DNA from: Stramonita haemastoma
Lineage: Eukaryota > Mollusca > Gastropoda > Neogastropoda > Muricidae
Length of the DNA: 64,000 nucleotides
Direction: 5' to 3'
NCBI GenBank assembly: GCA_030674155.1
Contig: CM060337.1
Span: 45,203,347 to 45,267,346, forward strand
Shown here: one piece after another, positions 55,536 to 64,000 of the stretch
How positions within the stretch are numbered: position 1 is the first letter of the stretch
How the letters are laid out: every line of letters begins with the position of its first letter
The notes under the pieces: model-generated
Told to the model about the DNA's origin: nothing
What the model saw: the letters and a program-made list of their open reading frames with translations, nothing else
Database searches by the model: none
Translations under genes and position numbers: made by a program

Positions 55536-56023
55536 ACAGTCATTGCTATTTGCCCCATTAACAGGTGATAGAGATAACACCACTCTGTATTTAGTGTCCC
55601 CGCACTGACATTTCGAAACTAATAAAAGTCTAATTTGCAGGTCGAGGAGAAAAAAAAAGAAAGAGAAAAAAAAAAAAAAAAGGCAAGGGCAGATTTCATC
55701 ACATGTATTTTTAGAAATGTGTCAAGAGTGGCCGAAAGAGACTAGGGCGTATTGTAAGGGGACAGACACTAAGCCATAGATAACCTGTCAGGGGAGTTTT
55801 TACAGGTAGAAAATAAAATTAAAAAAAAATAATAGAAGAATCGTGTTCTACATCAGTTCCTTCAAGTCTGTTGTGAGGGCGATATTTCAGTGTAATGTTC
55901 TTTGAAAAAAAAAAGCAATTAATACAAGAGTATGTGAGACTGTTACTTAAGGCTATCAACAGAGAGTTGCTTGTTATCTAATTGCCTATTGTTGAATGCC
56001 CCCCCCCCCCCCCCCCCCCCACT

Positions 56024-56105
<82 letters not shown>
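55536..56105. other. No gene seen; poly(C) and (GA)n
   Basis: A-rich stretch at about 55645-55680, C-run at about 55999-56020 and (GA)n at 56026-56105. Confidence 0.7.
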
Positions 56106-56109
<4 letters not shown>

Positions 56110-56360
56110 ATTTGATTTGATTTGATTTGATTTGATTTGATTTATTCTTTTATATCAAGGATAATGGAATAAGCACTCTTGTGCTTTTTTACATCCAGTC
56201 CCCGTGTGTATGCATTTTGTAAATGTCATCTGTTCCCACCGGCACACGATGGCCTACTCTTACGAAAAGCGGAACAGGATTTAACGTGTGCGCAAGATGT
56301 TCTGCGTGCGTTCGCACACGGGCCTCGGTTTAAAGTCTCATCCGAAGGACTTTTGGGGAG
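56106..56360 (-). repeat. SINE family A copy with (AAATC)n tail
   Basis: On the minus strand the SINE ends in eight AAATC pentamers (56106-56145 in plus view, TTTGA repeats). The body matches 51895 and 57300 (GGATAATGGAATAAGCACT, CCACCGGCACACGATG, TGCGCAAGATGTTCTGCGTG, TCTCATCCGAAGGAC). The tRNA head is missing: 5' truncated. Confidence 0.85.
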
Positions 56361-56439
56361 AGAGAGAAGAGAGGAGGAGAGAGAGGAGAGAGAGAGATGG
56401 TGTAATGCATTGGGGGTTTATACCCTTATATATGGGAAG

Positions 56440-57060
56440 ATTGTAGTGTTTCCCCTTAGATCTGTTACATGGGACATGTTACCCCTTAGATCTGTTACAT
56501 GGGACATGTTCCCCTAGATCTGTTTACATGTTTTCCCCTTAGATCTGTTACATGGACAGTTACCCCTTAGATCTGTTACATGGGACATGTTACCCCTTAG
56601 ATCTGTTACATGGGACATGTTACCCCTTAGATCTGTTACATGGGACATGTTACCCCTTAGATCTGTTACATGGGACATGTTTCCTATCGGATTTTTTCAT
56701 GGGACATGTTTCCCTGAGATCTTTACCATGACATGTTCCCCCTCAGTCTATATTCCCATGTTCCCCCTCAGGTCTATATTCCCATGTTTCCCCTCAGGTC
56801 TATATTCCCATGTTCTCCCTCAGGTCTATATTCCCATGGTTCCTCTCAGGTATATGTTCCTTTGGGGTTATTTATATGTTGCCTCTCAGGTTGTTCCAAT
56901 GGGATTTTATGCTTCCCCTCAGGTGAACAGTACCATGGCATTGTTTTCACTCAGATCTATATTCCCATGAAACTGTTTCCTCTGAGTATTGGTGTTGTTC
57001 CATGGGATTGTGTGTTCCCACAGGTCTAAATTCCCAGGGATTATGTTTTCCCTCAGGTTG
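56440..57060. repeat. Minisatellite: 30-bp units grading into about 26-bp units
   Basis: 56455-56690 has about eight 30-bp units (ACATGGGACATGTTACCCCT + TAGATCTGTT; 10 codons). From about 56725 to 57060 the unit changes to TATATTCCCATGTTYCCCCT + CAGGTC with rising divergence. Shared CCCCT(T/C)AG(A/G)TCT and ATGTT show common descent. 57061-57299 has only weak traces. Confidence 0.9.
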
Positions 57061-57299
57061 ATGCTCCTGTTTCACCTTAGCCATGTCCCTATCTCAGACC
57101 ATGTTCCTCAATCTATTAGCCCTCAGCCGTCTATTTCAGATCCTCAGGTTTATGCTCCTCACATTCCATGTTTCCCTCATTTATGCCCCCCCCTTCCTTT
57201 TCATCTTATTTTTCCTCAAGTTTAATTTCTGATGGTTATATCTCTATTTCTCTATAGCGTGTCCACGTTTCATTACTTTATTTTATTTTTTTTCTTTAT

Positions 57300-57598
57300 A
57301 TATCGAGGATAACAGAATAAGCAATCATGTGCTTTTTCATCCGTCCCCGTGTTATGCATTTTGTAAATATGTCATCTGTTCCCACCGGCACACGATGCCT
57401 ACTCTTACGAAAAGCGAACAGATTTAACGTGTGCGCAAGATGTTCTGCGTGCGTTCGCACACGGGCCTCGTTAAAGTCTCATCCGAAGACTTTTGGAGGT
57501 GGAGTCACACTGATGTTACTCCAGAAGAATTCCTCGACCGGACTCGAACCCGTCTTCAATTGCGAGCGCAATGTTCTACCACTAGGCTATCCGCCCCT
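57300..57598 (-). repeat. SINE family A, full length with tRNA head
   Basis: Minus strand: GGGGCGGATAGCCTAGTGG, TAGAACATTGCGCTCGCAAT, B box GGGTTCGAGTCC, body shared with 56106-56360, then an A-rich 3' end. Relative to the other copies it lacks single bases in several doublets (GATGCC/GATGGCC, AGCGAACAG/AGCGGAACAGG, CTCGTTAAAG/CTCGGTTTAAAG). It is not a tRNA gene. Confidence 0.9.
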
Positions 57599-58031
57599 TG
57601 TTTTGTTTGCCCTTTACGCATGTCTAGTCTGTTTCGTCTGTTTTATGTTTCACGCGGGGTCTTTCATCCTCCAAGGATAAACATATTTCTCCTCACACCT
57701 ATGTTACCCATAGTTCTTCGTCTTCTTCATTTGTTGCTGGCGGTTAAGTTGTCAGACTGCTGCATTATGTTAATGGCTTCGTCTGGTCAGTCTGGCTCAC
57801 TTCCTGTACACCAGCAGCGCTATCTAGTGAGAGCTAGGCTAATAAAGCCAGCGGCAGATAAGTCACCGTGAAATCACCTCCCTTATCTCCCTTCACTGCC
57901 GCGCTCGACTGCTCGTTAATCAACTGCAGTTCAGTACAATGACTCAGGCCTCTGGCTTCATTGAGAGGAAACTGGGAGAGATGCAGATCTCTGCTGCAAA
58001 CATGACCCGATAGAAACTATGATAACCTTCT

Positions 58032-58072
<41 letters not shown>

Positions 58073-59138
58073 ACACACACACACACCACACCATCAGTGC
58101 TGACTCCACTCTCCCCAAAAGTCTGATGAGACTCTAAACCGAGGCCATTGTGACCAGAAGATAAAAACCTATGTTCTTCTTGCCAGACTCTGAAACTTTG
58201 TCAACCTGAAAAAAAAAACAACACCAGAAAAGAAAGAAAACAATAACAACAAAAGAAAAACAAAAAAGAGAGAGCCCTGTTTAAGATATCACAGACCATC
58301 TAACTCTCAGTAATCAAAACAAAGTCTGTTAACACTAGTTTACCAAAACAGAAACAAACTTAAACTGGTTTGCCAACATAAAAAAAACAACAACCAAAAT
58401 CAGTGGCTTTGCAAAAGAATTACGAGGCAAGGAAAATAAAAACGAGTGGATATGAGGGGAAAAAACCCCATACAACCCCCAAAACAAAAAAAAAAATTTA
58501 AAAAAAGGAAAAAACAAAGGGGTGGATAACACACACAAAAAACAACAAAAAAACCCTCCAACTTCCAGCCTACCTAACAAACCAATAACTAGTAGCACAG
58601 GTCTTCAGCATTGCCCTGACAGTAATACAGCCTAGACATCTTTCTCTTATTATTATAGTCTGTTACAACCAACTATCTAATCCCAATTTCCCTTTCGCTG
58701 CTTCTACCTCCATCTCCCCCAAACCCCACACCACCTCAGCCACCTTCCTCGTTTTCTGAGTCCCCCCTTCCCCTCCCCCACTACCCCCCCCCCCCCACTC
58801 CCCCTGATGTGTCTTTTTATCTGCACGCTTCAGTGACGGGGTTTTGGCGCCAGTACCATCGCAGAGCTGCTTCCCACTGAGCCGTGGAGATGAAGTGAGG
58901 TGTACAGGACTCGTTTGCATCGCTGCAAGGAAGGAAGGAAGGAAGCAAGCCTCTGCCTCTAGATACCATCCTCACTATACTATACCTACACCCATCTTCT
59001 GAAGTTCTGTCCTGTCTGCCTGCCAGTCTGCCACTGATGTAGCCTAAAAAGAAAGAAAGAAAGAGAGAAAAAAGTAAGAAAGAAAGAAAGTTAGTAAGAA
59101 AGGAAGACAAGGAAAAAGCACACCCACACATGCACGCC

Positions 59139-59139
<1 letters not shown>
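57599..59139. other. No supported gene; one short ORF and microsatellites
   Basis: A GC-richer island at 57700-58015 contains ATG at 57939 opening 24 codons (TQASGFIERKLGEMQISAAN) to TAG at 58011. It could be an upstream ORF or a 5' exon remnant; no support beyond openness. (CA)n at 58036-58085, A-rich DNA at 58200-58560, poly(C)/pyrimidine tract at 58770-58803, GAAA repeats at 59048-59095. Confidence 0.4.
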
Positions 59140-59226
<87 letters not shown>

Positions 59227-59231
59227 GCACA

Positions 59232-59291
<60 letters not shown>
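59140..59291. repeat. (CA)n microsatellite
   Basis: About 150 bp of CA with a few CC interruptions. The frame continuing to 59618 (+) is discussed under rejected items. Confidence 0.97.
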
Positions 59292-59705
59292 ACAGAATGT
59301 CTAGCTATGTGGGAAACAAGTTTTCCAGTGATTTCTGAAAATGCTTGTGTGGTGGAATCAATTTTTTTGAAAACTAATTATGCCTGGGTAATGAATTCCT
59401 CTTACGGTGGTTTGGTGGCATGTAACGGAATGCTCGCAGGCCGTGGAGCTTTGTTTTGCTGTCTCGTGGCCAGGAACAACACAGAGAGTTGTTGCAGAGA
59501 TCGAGTTGGCTTGTCCTGCATGATAACGAGTTTGAGCAAACCTAAAGTTTGGAGGTTGGGTTCAGGTCCAAAAGCTGTGTCGTTATTGATATCAGGTAAT
59601 TGCCAAGGCCTACATTAAAATGTTGCTATTTGTAAAATGTTGTGTCAAAATTGCCTTCAGCCAGGACAACTCCTAACATAACAACTTCACTCCCCTAAGA
59701 GAAAA

Positions 59706-59795
59706 ATCCTCTGAAGTCGGAGTATGGCTGCCTATATGGCGAGGTACTTGAAAACAGTCATACACGCAAACTTCTCATTCAGTGTGTGCAATTTC
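59706..59795 (+). repeat. SINE 3'-domain fragment
   Basis: GTCGGAGTATGGCTGCCTATATGGCGAGGTA, then AACAGTCATACACGC, is a 3' SINE domain motif that I associate with molluscan SINEs; a related AATGCGGCTACCTAAA occurs at about 3108 and ATGCGGCTACCTAAATTGTGG at about 62741. Identification rests on memory of such motifs. Confidence 0.45.
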
Positions 59796-60029
59796 AATCT
59801 CACAGTGATTCCCAGGGGGATGAGTGAGTCAAGAGTGTATATTCCCGGATGACCACCAGAATGTTAAGCTGAGGAACGCACAACAACGTCAACAACAAAG
59901 TCTGGAGGCCATCACCTCAACGTTGTGATTCTTGAAATTATTCTTTCAATCAAAACAAAAACAAACTTTTTCATGAACAAGGGGGGGGGGGGGGGGGGGG
60001 GGGGGGAGGTGGAGGACGGGGCGAGGTGG

Positions 60030-60180
60030 GGCATAACATAGTGGTTAGAGCATCGAACTCGAATTGTGACGGTGACTGGGGGATCGGGTTCCAGTCTCCA
60101 CTGAAATGTCCCTTTGATAGGATTCGAATCCCACGAAATCTTCCGGATGAGATTATAAACTGAGGTCCCGTGTGAGAACG
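60030..60180 (+). repeat. SINE head fragment
   Basis: A-box-like TAGTGGTTAGAGCATCG at about 60040 and GATTCGAATCCC at about 60120 (B-box-like), then GGATGAGATTATAAACTGAG + GTCCCGTGTG as in the other SINEs. It runs directly into the CTG/TTG triplet array. Preceded by a G-run at about 59981-60006. Confidence 0.55.
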
Positions 60181-60187
60181 CAGCATC

Positions 60188-60345
60188 CTTGTTGTTATTG
60201 TTGCTGCTGCCGTTTTGTTGCTGCTGGTCTTGTTGTCGCTGTTGTTGTTGCTGTTGTTGTTGTTGCTGTTGTTGCTGTTGCTGTTGTTGCTGTTGATGTT
60301 GTTGCTGTTGTTGCTGTTGTTGTTGCCGTTGTTGGTGGTGGTGCT
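60188..60345. repeat. (CTG/TTG)n triplet array
   Basis: About 155 bp of TTG/CTG triplets, read as poly-Gln/Asn on the minus strand. No coding context supports translation. Confidence 0.95.
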
Positions 60346-60421
60346 TTTGAGCATTCCCTAACCTAAGCACTGTGGAGGTCACTTCAAATATGCACTCTGT
60401 CTCACTCAAACGGTCTTGCAG

Positions 60422-60541
<120 letters not shown>

Positions 60542-60625
60542 ACGCACGCCGCGCGCGCCGTTAACCTTTTTTCCGCAGAAGGGCAGGCCAATGAAAAGCA
60601 GGTGACATAAACGGCAGGAACCTAC

Positions 60626-60819
60626 CCGTACCCAGAACACAGCCTGTGACCTGGATAGGGATGGACTGCAAGTTCACCTTTCCTAAAGCACACCTCCTGC
60701 ACATTCCAGCAGATACCCCAACGATTCGGCAAGCATCATTAGGAGAGAAGTCACGTATGATTAAGATACAGACCACCCTCACTGTTTTCTTCCAGCCTGG
60801 CTTTCCCTTCACCTTTACA
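60626..60819 (-). CDS. Candidate 194-nt exon on the minus strand
   Basis: On the minus strand an acceptor GGTAGGCTACAG precedes and a donor ACGG|GTAGGT follows 194 nt open in phase 2-in, 1-out. Peptide VKVKGKPGWKKTVRVVCILI...ND-ACRIVGVSAGMCRRCALGKV...QVTGCVLGT has regularly spaced Cys residues and ordinary composition. No family recognised. The acceptor tract is weak. Could also be a decayed transposon. 60820-61255 shows nothing. Confidence 0.25.
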
Positions 60820-61258
60820 CTGTAGCCTACCACAGAAACTACTATGGCTACACTCCTGTATTAGCTCGCCGGTTATGTACTATTTTCAACAGAGTGGCAG
60901 TGGAAATTTTTTTTTGTTCATTTTCGCAGATTTTTTAAAGTATGAGAAAAATGCCCTTATGGCTTGTTTTGGGGATTGAGGACATAGAGAAATACCAGGT
61001 AGTCACGAGAAAGTTGGAAATGATCATCAAATGAGGATTACTTGTGTTCCTACAGCGTTGACTCCGCGCATGCATATTGGGGTTAGGAAGCTAGCAGGCA
61101 GCACAGGACTGAAGGGGTTTAATGTTTGCTGAAAAATTTATTAAAAAAAAAAAAAAGTTCAAACCTACCAAATTTGTGCAAAATCGCATGAGTTTTGAGT
61201 CAGAGACTATTTTTTTTTGCCACAAAAACGGTTTTTATTTCTGTGGATGCCTTAATAC

Positions 61259-61608
61259 GTGTGGAATGATATTAAGAATCATACCAACAAAAAAAAAAAA
61301 CCAGCAGGAAAGGGTGTGTTCTTTCTAAAGGCGGTGTGTAGCCAATACAGTTTGTTCTCCTCTCTGCTCCAGACTATCTCCTCTGCTTCCTCCCCCACGC
61401 CAGATGTGCCCCCAGGAATGTTTCTGTACAGCATCAAAGCCAGGCTCTGGTCATTTCTGGCATACCCTAACCCTGCATATTCTGTTTGTGCCTCTCTGAA
61501 CTGGCAGTACAGACGTACAAAGAAAGAAAGAAAAATGTGTGTCTGTCTGTCATTAGTTTCTTGTACTGTGTGGTCTTGATTAATCACTCCCCCTTCCTTC
61601 ACCGTCAT
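61259..61608. other. Stretch open on both strands; strand undecided
   Basis: Plus strand: a good acceptor (TTCTCCTCTCTGCTCCAG, ends about 61372) precedes TISSASSPTPDVPPGMFLYSI... . Minus strand: FREAQTEYAGLGYARNDQSL...EEAEEIVWSREENKLYWLHT reads like a globular protein and begins after a CTGCCAG. Neither has a matching donor. One is probably a coding or ex-coding segment; which one cannot be decided. Confidence 0.25.
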
Positions 61609-62258
61609 TCATTTGATTTGATTTTTCTTTTCTGAAAAAAAAAGCAAACCAAGAAATAACAACAAGAAGAAATAAAACCCAAAGCAAAAACACAGTTAAA
61701 AAAAAAGATTTCTTGAGGAAAAAGTAGCGGAAGAAAAACAAGCGCAGGTACCAACTTCTCAATCATTTTGAAAATGACTTATCAAAGTTAAAAAAAAAAG
61801 AAGAAATGAAAATAAATTCTAGGGAATAGTGTCTTTCAGTGGCAGCATTGTAGGCATTTTTGAGTAAGAAAAAGCTTAATTTTTTAAAAACTAAGTTAAA
61901 AAAAAGATGTAAGATTCAAAGATCAAGCGTGATGGAGAAAATATCAAGAAAAAAAACCTGAAATCGGAAACATATTGTTTTGTTCTTATGACTTTCTGGG
62001 ATGTTTTTGTGGTTTCCTTGATGTAATTAGTAGTTGGTAATAGTTCGTGTGTTTGTGGGCATGGGGGGTATTTTTTCCTTTTTTGTTGTTGTATTCTATT
62101 TGAAAAATAAAAAAGATATGTTTAAAAAAAGAAATCGGAAATATAAAATCTTGCAGAATTCTCTCCATCTATTCCTAACAATCAGATCGAGACTGTTTGT
62201 CTCACAACTATCTTTTGGATCGTGAGCATAAGATCTATAATGGTTTTGTATTGAGGTG
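61609..62258. other. No gene seen
   Basis: A-rich and T-rich sequence without splice-flanked frames or repeat families I recognise. Confidence 0.6.
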
Positions 62259-62266
62259 TGATACTT

Positions 62267-62530
62267 AAGGGGGACGGGTAGCTCAGTGGTCAGAGCACTC
62301 GCTTTCTCCAAGCTAAGGTCAAACAGCATCGAGCCTGGTTACCAAGTGGATGGGTGACTGTTTGCGTGCCAGCTGTAAATGGGTACCTGCCCTCTTTAGG
62401 GTCAGGGAAGGTAAAGCAGCGAGGGAGAGGAGATGGGTGCCACCCTCAACATGCTGGCCCCCTAGAGAAGCTGAGGTCTCTGAGGCCTCACTCCCCTACG
62501 ACCACAGAGATGGAACACTTTTACCTTTTA
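62267..62530 (+). repeat. tRNA-derived SINE (family C) with TSD
   Basis: Head GGGTAGCTCAGTGGTCAGAG (A box), body GGGTACCTGCCCTCTTTAGG and AGGGAAGGTAAAGCAGCGAG, ending in CTTTTACCTTTTA. TGATACTT occurs at 62259-62266 and 62531-62538, an 8-bp TSD. A different family from 7611 and 57300; it probably owes its promoter to a tRNA gene, but it is not itself one. Confidence 0.8.
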
Positions 62531-62734
62531 TGATACTTTAATGCCTTCAAAGTTACTAAAAGGACTGTTGGTCTAGTTCTCTTTCGAAAGTAACCAACAA
62601 CAGCAGGTTTTTGTTTTTGGTAGTTTGCTTTGTTTTTGTTGGTATTTGTGTCTTTATCAGGTCTTTTGGTGACCTGACCTCATAGATATATCTCATAAAC
62701 GTAAAGAAAATGATAAGACAACTCTTACCCTGGA

Positions 62735-62815
62735 ATCGGCATGCGGCTACCTAAATTGTGGTAAAAAGGGTCGCATATGCAAAATTTCACTATTGGTAAA
62801 TCACGGAAGTGTAGA
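62735..62815 (+). repeat. SINE 3'-domain fragment, then (GA)n to 62969
   Basis: GGAATCGGCATGCGGCTACC + TAAATTGTGGTAAAAAGGGTC resembles the 3' domain pieces at 3108 and 59709. A (GA)n tract with AAGA interruptions follows at 62862-62969. Confidence 0.45.
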
Positions 62816-62856
62816 CCAGGAACTAAATAAAACAACAACTTTTTTGACAAGATGAA

Positions 62857-62893
<37 letters not shown>

Positions 62894-62898
62894 AGAAG

Positions 62899-62969
<71 letters not shown>

Positions 62970-63754
62970 AACGTATTGACACTCACTAGTTTAGTGTGGC
63001 ATTAACTTTCTTTTAACCATTAAATAACTGGCATTACTTTGATGACTTAAAAAAAATCATGCTTACAAAATGTAATAAAGAAAATGAAGTTAAAACAGGG
63101 GAGAAAACTAGGTGTGTCACGTGAGTTAAGAAACTTGCTTTTTGAAGAAAAGGTAGATAGTGATAATTGAGCAATAAACGTTTCCCGAAATATCTTTCAT
63201 GGAAATGTTGACTGAAACATTTTAGGATCAGACCTGCTGACACTTTTTTTCATTAAGTTTCGTCAACTAATATTTTGAAATTATTGGCTTAACTCAGACA
63301 AGAGGAGAGACTAATATCTAGATGTAGCTCTTCCATATGTCCAGTATTAAATAAATGGCATTTGGCAATGAATTCTTTGATACAAAGTTTAGGTATCAGC
63401 AAAAAGTGATAAAGATTACAAACTTTGATATGGAGTTAAATAATGGTTCTAAGGGCTCGAGCCTATTTGCTGTTGTGTTAGATTCAAAACTTTGATCAAT
63501 TCACAGTGTATATGTATGCGCCTGCATAGATGTGTACATAGCCGTTCCTCGTGTCTGTCAAATAAATGAAAAGAATCTGCTGTGCTGCTTGCTGTATGAA
63601 TTAGGCTAACTGTTGCGAAACTTAACGTCAGATTTAAAATGCTTCCTATCTCTGTGACTGGCACATAATCAGTTTCAATGGAACAAGCCGCCAAGCAACT
63701 TAAAAAAAAAGTCATGATCGTTTTTAGAAGTGCAGAACTCATCGTTTTTCAAGT

Positions 63755-63755
<1 letters not shown>
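62970..63755. other. No gene seen
   Basis: AT-rich sequence without supported features. Confidence 0.55.
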
Positions 63756-63789
<34 letters not shown>

Positions 63790-63819
63790 CCCCCCCCCCC
63801 CCCCCTCTCTCTCTGTCTC

Positions 63820-63986
63820 TTCAGTTTTCTGAACAGGATGTTTCTCTTTCACAAACACAAACACACATATCTAGAAGCACACCTGTGCACGCGAGCGTGC
63901 TTGCCATTCATAGTCTGTCTAAAGCAGTCCTGAATGAACAAAACGCAAACAACAAAAGCTGTGGCCCCAATGGATTCACTACATGA
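63820..63986 (+). other. Weak terminal-exon candidate with AATAAA
   Basis: After a CT/poly(C) tract and CTGTCTCTTCAG (acceptor, ends about 63821) the plus strand is open in phase 0 (FSEQDVSLSQTQTHISRSTP...KSCGPNGFTT) to TGA at 63984-63986, and AATAAA closes the window at 63995-64000. The peptide is low in conserved character. Chance is a serious alternative. Confidence 0.18.
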
Positions 63987-64000
63987 TCGCTGAGAATAAA

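Noticed and set aside
59292..59618. 110-codon plus-strand frame (ENACVVESIFLKTNYAWVMNSS...) ending before a GTAATT
   Set aside because: It is entered from the (CA)n frame, has no acceptor and no recognisable domain; openness alone is not enough.
59912..60409. Poly-Gln/Asn protein on the minus strand
   Set aside because: Triplet repeat plus a SINE head and a G-run; no credible start, domain or splice structure.

Overview
This window is animal (metazoan) nuclear DNA, most likely from a mollusc and probably a marine gastropod. The evidence is one clear metazoan gene exon, spliceosomal-type exon/intron boundaries, very dense CA/CT/TA microsatellites, several tRNA-derived SINE families of a style common in molluscs, and many LINEs of RTE, L1/Tx1, CR1/L2-like and RNase H-bearing clades. 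The taxon is inferred, not proven. No prokaryotic operon, no CRISPR array and no functional RNA gene is visible.

Layout. 1-360: intron end and last coding exon of an ILVBL/HACL2-type thiamine-diphosphate enzyme (+), followed by a repeat-rich 3' flank to about 2.7 kb. 2.7-9.7 kb: SINEs, microsatellites and degenerate short tandem repeats. 8.6-30.7 kb: scattered small exon-like segments (+), most symmetric in phase 1. Three of them (13029-13083, 23341-23394, 30591-30641) join in frame and suggest an unidentified host gene whose introns are full of LINEs. 13.6-29.1 kb: LINE fragments, including an RTE copy split by a CR1/L2-like LINE and a 4.5-kb L1/Tx1 copy split by another LINE's 3' end.

31.4-35.4 kb (-): a LINE carrying one uninterrupted 1177-codon frame in which an L1-ORF1-like RNA-binding protein is fused directly to a reverse transcriptase, with no endonuclease domain between them. 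37.2-44.9 kb (-): a decayed LINE with an SGNH-esterase-like ORF1 and an endonuclease-RT-RNase H ORF2. It was hit four times by 5'-truncated copies of a different RNase H LINE, three of them with readable target-site duplications. Eleven codons of its endonuclease have been amplified about 22-fold into a 33-bp minisatellite.

46.5-51.2 kb: a 4.7-kb compound satellite of about 60 units, each a roughly 30-nt core plus a variable (CAT)n tract. 52.2-55.5 kb: an eight-unit satellite with a period of about 400 bp, interrupted by a SINE with a clean 12-bp target duplication. 56.4-57.2 kb: a 30-bp minisatellite grading into 26-bp variants. 57.3-64.0 kb: SINEs, microsatellites and a few weak exon candidates.

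In effect the window is one gene end plus the intronic and intergenic repeat landscape of an adjacent gene or genes. The nested insertions give a relative order: the esterase/RNase H LINE, the L1/Tx1 copy and the split RTE are older; the RNase H LINE 3' fragments and the CR1/L2-like insert are younger.
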